Positions 8,875 to 20,000 of a stretch of 64,000 nt of DNA are shown piece after piece. The stretch covers positions 4,526,001 through 4,590,000 of the forward strand of contig NZ_PGES01000001.1 of NCBI RefSeq assembly GCF_002797895.1. The letters are read 5' to 3'. Origin of the DNA: Janthinobacterium sp. 67 (GTDB lineage: Bacteria > Pseudomonadota > Gammaproteobacteria > Burkholderiales > Burkholderiaceae_D). The notes under the pieces were generated by a model, which ran no database searches, had not been told where the DNA came from, and saw only the letters and a list, made by a program, of their open reading frames with translations. A program made the position numbers and the translations under genes. Every line of letters begins with the position of its first letter. The stretch's first letter is position 1.

Positions 8875-10845
8875 TTAAAACTCTTCCCACGCATCGCTGG
8901 CTGGCGCTGCCGGGCGCGATGGCGTGGGCAGCGCCGGCTTGTGCGCCGGCTGCCGGGGCTGCGCCGCCTGCCCGGCCTCTTCCAGCTTGAACACGCTGAC
9001 CACCTGTGCCAGCCGGGCCGCCTGATCCTGCAACGATTGGGCTGCCGCCGCCGCTTCTTCCACCAGCGCTGCGTTTTGCTGGGTGGCGTCATCCATTTGC
9101 GTCACGGTGGCGTTGACTTGCGCGATGCCCTGGCTTTGCTCCTGGCTGGCCGAGGCGATTTCTCCCATCAGGTCGGCCACTCGCTGCACGGAAACGACGA
9201 TGTCCTGCATGGTGGCGCCGGCCGAGTCGACCAGCTTGCTGCCCGCTTCCACCTTGCTGCCCGAGTCGACGATCAAGTCCTTGATTTCCTTGGCCGCCTG
9301 GCTTGACCGCTGCGCCAGGTTGCGCACCTCGGTGGCCACCACGGCAAAGCCGCGGCCCTGTTCGCCCGCGCGGGCCGCCTCGACGGCGGCGTTCAGGGCG
9401 AGGATATTGGTTTGAAAGGCAATACCGTCGATCACGCCGATAATATCCGCGATCTTGCGTGAACTGTCTGTAATTGCGCCCATCGTCTGCACCACTTGTC
9501 CCACCACTTCTCCGCCCTTGAGGGCGTGGCTCGAGGCCGACACCACTAGCTGATTGGCCTGGCGCGCGTTGTCCGCGTTCTGTTTCACGGTCGACGTCAG
9601 TTCTTCCATGGCCGCCGCCGTCTCTTCCAGGCTCGACGCCTGGGCTTCCGTACGCGCCGACAAGTCCAGGTTGCCCGATGCAATCTGGCTCGATGCGCTG
9701 GCAATGGACCCGGTACTGTCGCGAACTTCGCGTATCGTCACGTTCAGCGATGCGACGAAGCGGTTGAAGGCGGCCGCCAGCGCGCCGACCTCGTCTTCCG
9801 ATTCGACGGGCATACGGCGGCTCAGGTCGCCATTGCCGCTGGCGATTTCGCTGAGCATGTCGGCCGCCCGCGCGACGGGAGCGGCGATGGCGCGGCTGAT
9901 GACATAGATGATGAGCAAGGCGATGCCGCCGCCGACGAGGCCGGCGACCAGGGCGGCGATCAGGGCCGAGCGCGTGACATTGCCCAGCACTTCCGCTTCC
10001 GGCACTTCGGCCATCACGTACAAATTCAATTCCGGCACGAAGGAGGCGGCGACGAACTGGCGTCCCGCAGGCGCATCGTAGATGGCATACGCGTATTTTT
10101 TGCCAGTGAGCAGACTCTGGCTCAGGGTATCGCTAAAGCCCGGCAGATCCTTGAGTGCATGCTTGCCGTCGGCCAAGGACGTGTCGCGGTGCACCAGCAG
10201 CATGCCGTTGGCGCGCGCCAGGTAGACATGGCCCGTCTGGCCGATCTTGTAGCTGCGGATGGTGTCGGCCAGCGCATTGATGGACAGGCCCAGGCCGGCC
10301 GCGATCTGCTTGCCGCCCGCCGTCTGGCCGCGCGCATTCAAGTACAGCATCAGGTCGCTGGAGTTTTGCGCCTTGTCGATGTCGAGCGTGTAGGCCTTGT
10401 CGCCGGCCAGCAAGCCATAAAACCACTGGTCTGCCGCCTGGTTCTTGTCCAGGGTGCGCAACAAGCCTTCCGTGGTGAAATATTTGCCCGTGCTGGCCGA
10501 GGCCCAGTTGATCGAGGCCGCCTTGTTCTTTTCCTTGACCACGCTGGCATAGCGCTGGAAGGTGGCGATGCCGCTGTCGGGCAAGCCCGCGTCTTCCCAG
10601 TCTTGCAGGTAGACATCGTTGGCCATGGTCTGCACGACGGACAGGGGCTGGCTGATCTGGCGCAGCACGTCGTTGCGGATCTCGCCCACTTGCGCTGGCA
10701 ACTCCTGGCTGACGACGCGCTCGCGCACGTAATCGCTGCTCATGCGCACGCTGAGGAAAGACGAGATCGCCATGAAGAGCAGCAGGCACAAGCCCATGCT
10801 GAACAGGAGTTTTTTCTGGATGGAGAGGCGGCGGAGCAGAGACAT
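8875..10845 (-). CDS. Methyl-accepting chemotaxis protein with C-terminal WEEF tail
   Basis: Encodes 656 residues from the ATG at 10845; an upstream in-frame ATG adds 43 residues that do not look like membrane protein. TM1 lies at about 12-33, followed by a large periplasmic Cache-type sensor (about 40-275), TM2 (about 290-312), a HAMP domain and a long coiled-coil signalling domain. The hairpin tip ([19 protein letters not shown]) contacts CheA/CheW. The last residues, D-A-W-E-E-F, resemble the C-terminal pentapeptide that tethers CheR/CheB to high-abundance receptors, here after a Pro/Ala-rich flexible linker. The ligand cannot be inferred. No other chemotaxis genes are in the window. Confidence 0.92.
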   Translation of the reverse strand: MSLLRRLSIQKKLLFSMGLCLLLFMAISSFLSVRMSSDYVRERVVSQELPAQVGEIRNDVLRQISQPLSVVQTMANDVYLQDWEDAGLPDSGIATFQRYASVVKEKNKAASINWASASTGKYFTTEGLLRTLDKNQAADQWFYGLLAGDKAYTLDIDKAQNSSDLMLYLNARGQTAGGKQIAAGLGLSINALADTIRSYKIGQTGHVYLARANGMLLVHRDTSLADGKHALKDLPGFSDTLSQSLLTGKKYAYAIYDAPAGRQFVAASFVPELNLYVMAEVPEAEVLGNVTRSALIAALVAGLVGGGIALLIIYVISRAIAAPVARAADMLSEIASGNGDLSRRMPVESEDEVGALAAAFNRFVASLNVTIREVRDSTGSIASASSQIASGNLDLSARTEAQASSLEETAAAMEELTSTVKQNADNARQANQLVVSASSHALKGGEVVGQVVQTMGAITDSSRKIADIIGVIDGIAFQTNILALNAAVEAARAGEQGRGFAVVATEVRNLAQRSSQAAKEIKDLIVDSGSKVEAGSKLVDSAGATMQDIVVSVQRVADLMGEIASASQEQSQGIAQVNATVTQMDDATQQNAALVEEAAAAAQSLQDQAARLAQVVSVFKLEEAGQAAQPRQPAHKPALPTPSRPAAPASDAWEEF

Positions 10846-10986
10846 GGAAGACCTTGGAGGATGGCCTGCAGAATGAGCAGAAAAGCGCGCAGGCGAGCAG
10901 ACAGTATACCGGCCGCACTGCGCCTTCCATCGCACCATTGCTGCTTTTCGTTCATTGATGTTGCAATGCAGCAACTTGCTTTTGCT

Positions 10987-11484
10987 TCAGGCAGGCAAGC
11001 CGTGGGCGATCAATTCCAGCGGCAATTCCGTGCTGCACTTGATTTGTTCCATGGAAAAGGCGGACGACACGCCCGTCAATTGCACGGCTTTGATGAGCTT
11101 TTTATAGAAGGTGTCATACCCCTTGATGTCGGTGGTGACGACTTTCAGCAGGTAATCGATGTCGCCGCTCATGCGGTGAAATTCCTGTACCTCGGGCAAG
11201 ACGATGACGGCGGCGGCAAAGCGGCGCAGCCATTTTTCATCGTGCTGGCCCGTGCGCACGCTGACGAAGACGGTCACGGGCAGTCCCACTTTTTGCCGGT
11301 TCACGATGGCCACGCGGCTCTCGATATAGCCGTCTTCCTCCAGGCGCTTGACCCGCTTCCAGCACGGCGTGCTGGACAGGCCGATCTTCTCGCTGAGGGC
11401 GGCGATCGACAGGGTGCCGTCCTGCTGCAGGGCGGCCAGGATGGCGCAGTCGAATTTGTCGAGTGCGGTGTTCGGTGAATTCAT
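10987..11484 (-). CDS. Lrp/AsnC family transcriptional regulator
   Basis: Encodes 165 residues. The N-terminal winged helix is at about 8-60 (DGTLSIAALSEKIGLSS and the CWKRVKRLEEDG recognition helix). The C-terminal RAM ligand-binding domain contains the HRMSGDIDYLLKVV segment. The ATG at 11484 starts where homologous Lrp proteins begin; the open frame runs 13 codons further upstream with no support. It is divergent from the cysteine desulfurase fusion with 168 bases between, the classic arrangement of an Lrp-type regulator with its target. Regulation of that gene by an amino acid such as cysteine is inference. Confidence 0.88.
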   Translation of the reverse strand: MNSPNTALDKFDCAILAALQQDGTLSIAALSEKIGLSSTPCWKRVKRLEEDGYIESRVAIVNRQKVGLPVTVFVSVRTGQHDEKWLRRFAAAVIVLPEVQEFHRMSGDIDYLLKVVTTDIKGYDTFYKKLIKAVQLTGVSSAFSMEQIKCSTELPLELIAHGLPA

Positions 11485-11652
11485 TTTCACTATTCCAGTT
11501 TTTATGGCATGAACATGCTGCATGGTACAGCGTTTGCAGCATTTTTTGGCATATCTTCACGGGAGCAGGCCGGTAGACTATCCATATGTCCCAGCCGTTT
11601 GCGTTGCTCCTTTTTAGCAGCGCCCTTTTTATAGAATACTCAGACTGCCATC

Positions 11653-13692
11653 ATGAAAGAAATCTACCTCGACAGCAATGCCACCACCTGCGTGCTGCCC
11701 GCCGCCGTCGCCGCCGCCAAGCGGGCGATGGAGCAGGGCTATGGCAACCCCAGCAGCACCCACGCGACGGGATTGCAGGCCAAGGCCATGATGGATGGCG
11801 TGCGCCAGCGCGCCTCCCGCTTGCTGGGCGTGGGCGACGGCCGCCTGATGTTCAACAGCGGCGCCACCGAAGGCATCCAGACGGCCGTCTTGTCCGCCCT
11901 GTGCGCGCTGCGCGAACGGCGCGATGCGGGCAAGCGCATCGGCAGCCTGCTGCTGTATGGCGCGACCGAGCACAAGGCCGTGCCGGAAAGCCTGGCACAC
12001 TGGAACCGTTTGCTTGGCCTGAACCTGGAAGTGCGCAAGCTGCCCGTCGATGCGCAGGGGCGCCACGATCTGCAGGCGCTCGGTGCGCTGATCGGCGACG
12101 TGGCCATGCTGTGTACGATGGCGGCGAACAATGAAACGGGCGTCGTCAGCGATTTGTCCGGCATCGCGCAACTGCTGCAGGAGCGGGGTGCAGACGCTTA
12201 CTGGATGGTCGATTGCGTGCAGGCGCTGGGCAAGCTGAAACTGAACCTGGCCGCCACGCGCATCGATTACGCGCCGTTTTCCGGCCACAAGCTGTATGCG
12301 CCCAAGGGTATCGGCATGCTGTACGTGCGTGCCGGCGCGCCCTTTACGCCCCTGATGATGGGCGGCGGCCAGGAAACGGGCTTGCGCTCGGGTACGGAAA
12401 ACATGGCTGGCATCGCCGCCCTGGGCGCCGTGCTGGGCGCGCTCGACGATGGCAAGACCTTCCGCAGCCACGCCGACCTGGCCGCGTTCCGCGAGCAGCT
12501 GGTGGCCAGCCTGGAACGCGCTTTCCCCGGCATCGTGTTTAATATGCCGTTCGACTTGTCCTTGCCGACGACGCTCAATTTTTCCGTGCCGGGTTTGTCG
12601 TCGAAAGAGTTGCTCGACCTGTTCGACGCGGCGCGCGTACGCGTCAGTTCGGGCAGCGCCTGTTCCGCCGCCAAGGCCCTTCCCAGCTACGTGCTGGAAG
12701 CGATGCACGTGCCGCAATGGCGTGCCAGCTCGGCCATCCGTCTGTCGTTCGGCCCCCTGACCGACGCGGCGACCATTGCGGCCGCCTGCGCGCGCATCGA
12801 GCGCTGCGGCGAAGCGCTGCGCAGCAGCTGTTTGCTGCCGTCGGCGCTGGCGCCATCGCCGCAGGACGGCGCGCAGGACGGCGTAGTCCAGTTGAGCGTC
12901 GATGGCCAGTGCACCTGGCTGCTCAGCGACCTTGCCAGCGCCAGTTGCGTCGTCATCGATCCCGTCGCCGCGCTCGTGCCGCGCCTGGCCGCCTTCATCC
13001 GCTGCCAGCACCTGGCCTTGCGCGCTATCGTGCACACGGCGGCGCCAGCCGACCATGGCGTGGCGCGCCTGGCCTTGCTGCAGGAGCTCGGGATGGAGCA
13101 AGTCGGCCACGTCGATATCGACGGCGAGCTGGCTTTGGGCCAGCAGCGCTTGCGCCGCATCGAGTGTGGCGAAACCCATGTGTACCTGCTGGAGCAGCGC
13201 TTCGCCTTCATCGGTAATCTGGCGTCCGAGGCGCTGACACCTTTGCTGGAGGCGGCGCTGCTGACGCCGGATACCGTGCTGTGCGCGTCAGGCGACGATG
13301 GCAGCATTTGCGGCACCGTGCGCACCGTGCAGGACGGTAGCGTGCCGGTCGCCGAACTGCAGCTCGATGCGGCCGCCTTGCCCGCCTTCCTGCGCCAGCA
13401 CCCCGACGCCATCCTCGTCGACGTGCGCGAAGCGTATGAACACGCGGCCTGCGCCGGCACGGTGTTCGAGGGCTGCGAAGTGCGCAGCGTACCGCTGAGC
13501 CGTCTGGCAGGGCAAGTGGCCGCGTGGCTGCAACAGCCGCAGCGTCCGCTGGTGTTTTTCTGCCGCAGCGGCAACCGCAGCGCGCGCGCCAGCGCTTGCC
13601 TGCGCCGCCTCGGCCACGGCGCGGCATGGCAGCTGAACGGCGGCATGGCGATGGCGGAAGCGACGCGCCACCCGCTGGCCATCGCGGCCTGA
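11653..13692 (+). CDS. Cysteine desulfurase - degenerate metallo-beta-lactamase - rhodanese fusion protein
   Basis: Encodes 679 residues in three parts. (1) Residues 1-390 form a class V PLP cysteine desulfurase (NifS/IscS type): His107 in TEHKAV, PLP Lys213 in SGHK, catalytic Cys337 in SSGSAC. (2) Residues about 412-550 align by eye with the persulfide-dioxygenase type metallo-beta-lactamase fold, but the metal motif THxHxDH has become H-T-A-A-P-A-D-H (461-468) and later metal ligands are missing. (3) Residues about 565-675 form a rhodanese with active loop C-R-S-G-N-R-S (Cys637). All parts handle sulfane sulfur, so persulfide transfer from Cys337 to Cys637 is a natural hypothesis. The ATG at 11653 lacks a clear Shine-Dalgarno; a weak TAGAAT -10 at 11632 would leave a leader of only about 9 bases. 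Confidence 0.85.
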   Translation: MKEIYLDSNATTCVLPAAVAAAKRAMEQGYGNPSSTHATGLQAKAMMDGVRQRASRLLGVGDGRLMFNSGATEGIQTAVLSALCALRERRDAGKRIGSLLLYGATEHKAVPESLAHWNRLLGLNLEVRKLPVDAQGRHDLQALGALIGDVAMLCTMAANNETGVVSDLSGIAQLLQERGADAYWMVDCVQALGKLKLNLAATRIDYAPFSGHKLYAPKGIGMLYVRAGAPFTPLMMGGGQETGLRSGTENMAGIAALGAVLGALDDGKTFRSHADLAAFREQLVASLERAFPGIVFNMPFDLSLPTTLNFSVPGLSSKELLDLFDAARVRVSSGSACSAAKALPSYVLEAMHVPQWRASSAIRLSFGPLTDAATIAAACARIERCGEALRSSCLLPSALAPSPQDGAQDGVVQLSVDGQCTWLLSDLASASCVVIDPVAALVPRLAAFIRCQHLALRAIVHTAAPADHGVARLALLQELGMEQVGHVDIDGELALGQQRLRRIECGETHVYLLEQRFAFIGNLASEALTPLLEAALLTPDTVLCASGDDGSICGTVRTVQDGSVPVAELQLDAAALPAFLRQHPDAILVDVREAYEHAACAGTVFEGCEVRSVPLSRLAGQVAAWLQQPQRPLVFFCRSGNRSARASACLRRLGHGAAWQLNGGMAMAEATRHPLAIAA

Positions 13693-13721
13693 ACCGCCTG
13701 AACTTTCTTTCTTGAAGTATT

Positions 13722-13747
13722 GCACCGTGCCATCCTCGGCACGGTGC
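13722..13747 (+). terminator. Perfect 10-bp hairpin after the desulfurase fusion gene
   Basis: GCACCGTGCC (13722-13731), loop ATCCTC, then GGCACGGTGC (13738-13747). It lies 30 bases after the stop. The downstream sequence is only moderately T-rich (CATTTTCTT), so this may terminate weakly or protect the 3' end. Confidence 0.55.
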
Positions 13748-14036
13748 CCGTCACGCATTTTCTTGCATTCATTTCCTGACGGCATTTTTCTGCCGCTCAA
13801 CAGGCTAATTTCTTTGCCGAAACGTCCCTAAAACGTGATGTATGTACGCTAGCGCACGGTCTTGCGCAGATGGCGCACCTACGATGAAGTTCAGAAAATC
13901 TCCCTATACCCTGAGATTCGTCGCAACGCTCCGGCGCTTCGCTTTCCGTCTTCGCCAGTGTCCGATCGTGTTCTTCCAGACTGGGCCAGCGTGACGGTGG
14001 CCGCTGGCTGTGTGCGCGCACCTAGCGAGGCCCAAG
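13748..14036. other. Intergenic region upstream of the cyclic glucan synthase
   Basis: No gene is supportable here; short frames on both strands are arbitrary. The region should contain the synthase promoter. TTGCCG at 13814 resembles a -35 box, but I could not place a convincing -10 at 16-18 bases from it. Confidence 0.4.
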
Positions 14037-17000
14037 TTGAAAGAGTACACAGCAGTTGTCACGCAGCAGATCAAGGAACAGATTTCCAAAGTCAAAGAAA
14101 TCTTCCGCGACCATTCCCTTGCACCGGACACCTTCGACGCCGCGCGCGACGATGCCTTGCCCCTGCGTTCCGAATTATTCAGCGCCATGCAGATGGCCGC
14201 TCACGGCAAGCACGTGGCCGCCGGCCATGCGGTGGGCAAGCATCACGGCCGCGACCGCCTGCTGGCACGCCTGGCCGACAATGCGGCCCTGATCACGGCC
14301 ACCGTCAACGAGCTGACGGCGACCGTCAAAAGCGGACGCCAGGTCACGCCCGCCTCGGAATGGCTGCTCGATAATTTCTACCTGATCGAAGAGCAGATCC
14401 GCACCACGCGGCGCCATTTGCCGAAGAACTACAGCAAGGAGCTGCCGCGCTTGACGTCAGGCCCCGACGCCGGCTGCCCGCGCGTCTATAAAATCGCGCT
14501 GGAAATCATCTCGCACGGCGACGGCCGGGTCGACCTGGAAAACCTGTGTCACTTCGTCGAGGCTTACCAGGACGTGGCCACGCTCACGCTCGGTGAACTG
14601 TGGGCCGTGCCCATCATGCTGCGCCTGGCCCTGATCGAGAACCTGCGCCGCGTGGCCGTGCGCGTGGCCGACGACCGCATGCAGCGCGACCTGGCCAATA
14701 CCTGGGCCGACCAGATGACGGAGATCGCCGAGCGCAATCCCAGCGGCTTGATCCTGCTCGTGGCCGACATGGCCCGCTCGAACCCGCCGATGACCAGCGC
14801 CTTCGTGGCCGAATTGTCGCGCCGCCTGCAGGGGCAAAGTTCCTCGCTGACCCTGGCCTTGTCGTGGCTGACGCACAAGCTGGCCGAGTCGGGCCTCACC
14901 ATCGAGCAGCAGATCCAGTCCGAGATCGGGCAGCAGGCGGCCGACCAGCTGTCGATCGCCAACAGCATTGGCAGCCTGCGTTTTCTCGGCACCATGGATT
15001 GGCAGGAATTCGTCGAAACGATGAGCGTGGTCGAGCAGACCTTGCGCCTGGACCCGGCCGGCACCTATGGCTTGATGGATTTCGCCACGCGCGACAGCTA
15101 CCGCCACGCCATCGAACGCATCGCCAAGCGCAGCGGGCGCAGCGAAGTGGACGTGGCCGAGATGGTGGTGCAGCTGGCGCACACGCACGGTAACGGCAAT
15201 GACGCGCGCCGCAGCCATATCGGCTTTTACCTCGTGGGGCGCGGCGTGCTGGTGCTGGAAAAGCAGGCCGGCGCCAAGCTGCCCTTCGTCGAGGCGCTGC
15301 AGCATACGGCGCGCGCCGCGCCGCTGGCCGTGTACCTGGGCGCCATCTGCTTCCTGAGCCTGGCGACGAGCGCCTTGCTGCTCGAGCGCGCCGTGCGCCA
15401 CGGCGTGCAGGGCTGGCCACTGGCGGCGCTGGGCGTGCTGGCGCTGTTGGGCAGCAGCCAGCTGGCCGTGGCCGTGGTGAACTGGCTGGCGACCCTGATG
15501 ACGTCGCCGCACCCGCTGCCGCGCATGGATTACCAGGCCGGCATTCCGTCGGACGCGCGCGGTATCGTTGTCGTGCCGACCCTGATCTACAGCCAGCAGA
15601 ACGTGGCGGCCCTGTGCGAGGCGCTGGAAGTGCGGTATCTCGCCAACCGCGACCCGAACCTGCGTTTCTGCCTGCTGACGGACTTCGTCGACGCGGAGAC
15701 GCAAACGATGCCGGGCGACGAAGCCCTGCTGCGCCAGGCGCAGGAGACCATCCGCGCCCTGAACGAGAAGTACCGCGTGGAAGGCGTCGAATTCAAGGAC
15801 AACGGCGACCCGGCCGATCCCGAGGAACTGGGCCACGTGGGACCGTTCCTGTTGCTGCACCGTCCCCGCCTGTGGAATTCGCAGCAAAATGCATGGATGG
15901 GGCAGGAGCGCAAGCGCGGCAAATTGTCCGACCTGCACGCGTTCCTGCGCGGCGGCGCGCGCGACAGATTCTCGCTGGTGGAAGGCGAGTTGCGCGGCTT
16001 GCGCACGATCAAATACGTGATCACGCTCGACACCGATACGCAGCTGCCGCGCGACGCGGCGCGCGAATTCATCGCCACCATGATGCACCCGCTGAACCGT
16101 CCCGTGCTCGACGCGGCGGGCACGCGCGTGGTGGCCGGCTACGGCATCCTGCAGCCGCGCGTGGCCGTGGCGCTGCCCAGTGCGAACGCGTCGCGCTACG
16201 AGCTGCTGTGCGGCGGCGAACCGGGCATCGACCCGTACACGCGCACCGTCTCCGACCTGTACCAGGACGTGTTTTATGAAGGCTCGTTCATCGGCAAGGG
16301 CATCTATGACCTCGACATGTTCGAGCGCGTGCTGGGCCAGCGCCTGCCCGACAATAAAATCCTCAGTCACGATCTGCTGGAAGGCTGTTATCTGCGCGCG
16401 GGCCTCTTGAGCGACTCGCAGCTGTACGAGGAATATCCGGCCCGCTACGACGCCGACGTGAGCCGCCGCCAGCGCTGGATCCGTGGCGACTGGCAGTTGA
16501 TCGGCTGGCTGCTGGGCCGTGTGCCGGGCCGCGCCGGCAAACGCGAGCGCAATCCATTGTCGATGCTGTCGCGCTGGAAGCTGTTCGACAATCTGCGCCG
16601 CAGCGTCGTCGCGCCCGCCACCACCGTGTCGCTGCTGCTGGTGTGGGGCTTCCTGCCGCACGTGGCCTTCTGGAGCGCGGCCGTGCTGGCCATCATCTTC
16701 CTGCCGCCCGTCTTTTCGGCCCTGTACGATTTGCTGCGCAAGCCGCGCGATACCCTGTGGCGCCAGCACCTGGCCGCGTTCGAGCGGCGCTGCGGCGTGC
16801 AGTTTTCGCATGCCATGCTGACCCTCGTCTTCCTGCCGTACGAAGCGTGGATCAGTCTCGATGCCATCGTCCGCACCCTGTGGCGCCTGGGCGTGTCGCA
16901 CAAGCACTTGCTCGACTGGCGCGCCTCGAACCTGCACGTATCGTCAGGTTCGCAGGCCGACAGCTGGCGCGCCATGTGGTGCTCGCCCGCGCTGGCGCTG

Positions 17001-20000
17001 GCCACTTTCGGCGCCTTGCTCCACTGGCGTCCGGCCGCCTTGCCCGCCGCCGCCGTGGTGCTGTTGCTGTGGCTGGCCGCACCCGCCATCGCCTGGTGGA
17101 TCAGCCGTCCGATCGAGCGGGCCGTGGCGCGCCTGTCGGCCGAGCAGGGACGTTTTTTGCATGGCGTGGCGCGCAAGACCTGGGCGTATTTCGACACCTT
17201 CGTCGGACCGGACGACCACTGGCTGCCGCCCGATAACATGCAGGAACACCCGAACCTGGTGGTGGCGCACCGCACCTCGCCGACGAATATCGGCCTGGCG
17301 CTGCTGGCCAACCTGACGGCCTACGATTTCGGCTACATCACCCTGGGGCAGCTGATCGAACGCAGCCGCGCCACACTGCAGACCATGGGGGAGCTGGAAC
17401 GCTTCCAGGGCCATTTCTATAACTGGTACGACACGCAGACCCTGAAGGCGCTGCAGCCCATGTACATCTCGACGGTCGACAGCGGCAACCTGGCCGGCCA
17501 TCTGCTGACCTTGCAGCCGGGACTGGTCGAGCTGTATGACGCCCCGATCATCGGCGCGCAAGTGGTGCAGGGCATCCGCACGACGGCGCAGGTGCTGCAG
17601 GAATTCATCGCCGCCGAAGGCGAGGGCAAGGCCATGCGCGACGGCATGACCCTGCTGCAGGCGCAGGCGGCACCGGCCAGCCTGGACGAATGGCATGCTT
17701 ATCTCTCCGCCGCGAATGGCGCGGCCGATGCGCTGCTGTCGCTCACCCTGCAAAGCGAGGATGGCGAGCTGTCCATGTGGGCGGGCGCGCTGGCGCGCCA
17801 GTGCCGCGCGGCGCTGGCCGAGCTGCTGCAACTGGCGCCGTGGGCGGCGCAGGCGGGTGTCGATGCGGCGCTGATGCGCGTGCCGACCCTGCGCGAACTG
17901 GCCAACCTGGAAGCGCCGCAAGGCACGCCTTCCGAACTGCTCGCCTTGCTGGCGCAGGGCCGCGAACAGGCGGGCCGCCACATGCGCGACATTGCTCACG
18001 CGGCGGGCCAGGCGCGCGATTTCGCACAGATCGAATACGGCTTCCTGTACAACCCGTCGACGAAACTGCTGGCCATCGGCTACAACGTCAGCGAACGGCG
18101 TCTGGACCCCAGCTACTACGATTTGCTCGCTTCCGAAGTGCGCCTGGCCAGCTTCATCGCCATCGCCCAGGGCCAGCTGCCGCAGGAGCACTGGTTCGCC
18201 CTGGGCCGCCAGCTGTGCATGGTGGCCGGCCAGCCCGTGCTGCTGTCCTGGAGCGGCTCGATGTTCGAGTACCTGATGCCGCTCCTGGTGATGCCGAACT
18301 ACCCGAACACCTTGCTCGACCAGACCTACCACTCCGTCATCGAGGCGCAGATCGATTACGGGCGCCAGCGCGACGTGCCATGGGGAATTTCCGAGTCCGG
18401 CTACAACACGGTCGACGCCAGTTTGAACTACCAATACCGTGCCTTCGGCGTGCCGGGGCTGGGCTTGAAGCGGGGCCTGGCCGACGACCTGGTGGTGGCG
18501 CCGTACGCCAGCATGATGGGCCTGATGGTGCAGCCGGAAGCGTCGTGCCAGAACCTGCAGCGCATGCAGGCGGCCGGCTACATGGGCCGCTACGGCTTTT
18601 TTGAAGCCATCGATTTCACCACGGCGCGACTGCCGCGCGGGCAGGGCAGCGCCGTCATCCGCTCCTTCATGGTGCACCACCAGGGCATGGGCTTTCTGGC
18701 CCTCAGCTATTTGCTGCACGACCGTCCGATGCAGCGCCGTTTCGAGTCCGATCCGCTGCTGCAATCGGCCTTGCTGGTGCTGCAGGAACGCACGCCGCAG
18801 GCAGGCGCGTTTTACTCGAACACGGCCGAACTGGCGGTGCTGCGCAGCGGCGCGCCCGAGCAGGCCATGCCGATGCGCATCCTCACGCAAGCCAACAGCG
18901 CCGTGCCGGAAACGCAGCTGCTGTCGAACGGCCGCTACCACGTCATGGTGAGCAATGCGGGGGGCAGCTACAGCCGCTGGAAAGACCTGTCCGTGACGCG
19001 CTGGCGCGAAGACAGCACGCGCGATAACTGGGGCAATTTCTGCTATCTGCGCGACCTTGACGACGGCGCCGTCTGGTCCACCATGTACCAGCCGACCCTG
19101 GCCGAACCGAAGAAGTACGAAGTGATTTTTTCCGAGGGACGGGCCGAGTTCCGCCGCGCCGACCATGGCCTGGAACTGTACACGGAAATCGTCGTCTCGC
19201 CCGAGGATGACATCGAGATGCGCCGCACGCGCATCAGCAATAATTCGAACCGCCAGCGGCGCATCGAGATCACCAGCTTTGCCGAAGTGGTGATGGCGCC
19301 GGCGGCGGCCGATGCGGCCCATCCCGCGTTCAGCAAGCTGTTCGTGCAGACGGAAATCCTCGCGCATGAAAAGGCGATTTTGTGTACGCGCCGGCCCCGC
19401 TCGAAAGAGGAGCAGATGCCCTGGCTGCTGCATGTGATGACCGTGCACGATATCGAGCGCTATGAAGTGTCGTTCGAGACGGACCGCGCGCGCTTCATCG
19501 GCCGCGGCAATACGCCGCAGCTGCCGCAGGCGCTGCAGGACGATGGCCCGTTGAGTGGCGGCCACGGTTCCGTGCTCGACCCCATCGTGGCCATCCGCTA
19601 CGTCATCACGCTCGAACCCGACCAGGCCGTCACGGTCGACAGCGTGACCGGCATGGCCGAACAGCGCGAGGCGGCCCTGCACCTGATCGACAAATACCAG
19701 GACCGCCATCTGGCCGACCGCGTGTTCGAACTGGCCTGGACGCACAGCCAGGTGGTGCTGCGCCAATTGAATGCCAGCGAAGCCGATGCGCAGCTGTATG
19801 CGCGCCTGGCCAACGCCGTGATCTATCCGAATGCGGCCTTGCGCGCGGAAGCCAGCATCCTGATCAAGAACCAGCGCGGCCAGTCCGGCCTGTGGGCATA
19901 TGCCATTTCCGGCGACTTGCCCATCGTGCTGCTGCAGATACGCGACGCGGCCAATATCGAGCTGGCGCGCCAGATGGTGCAGGCGCATGCCTATTGGCGC

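Noticed and set aside
13862..14374. 170-residue frame upstream of and overlapping the glucan synthase start
   Set aside because: It overlaps the synthase in another frame, has no recognisable domain and becomes Arg-rich in the overlap.
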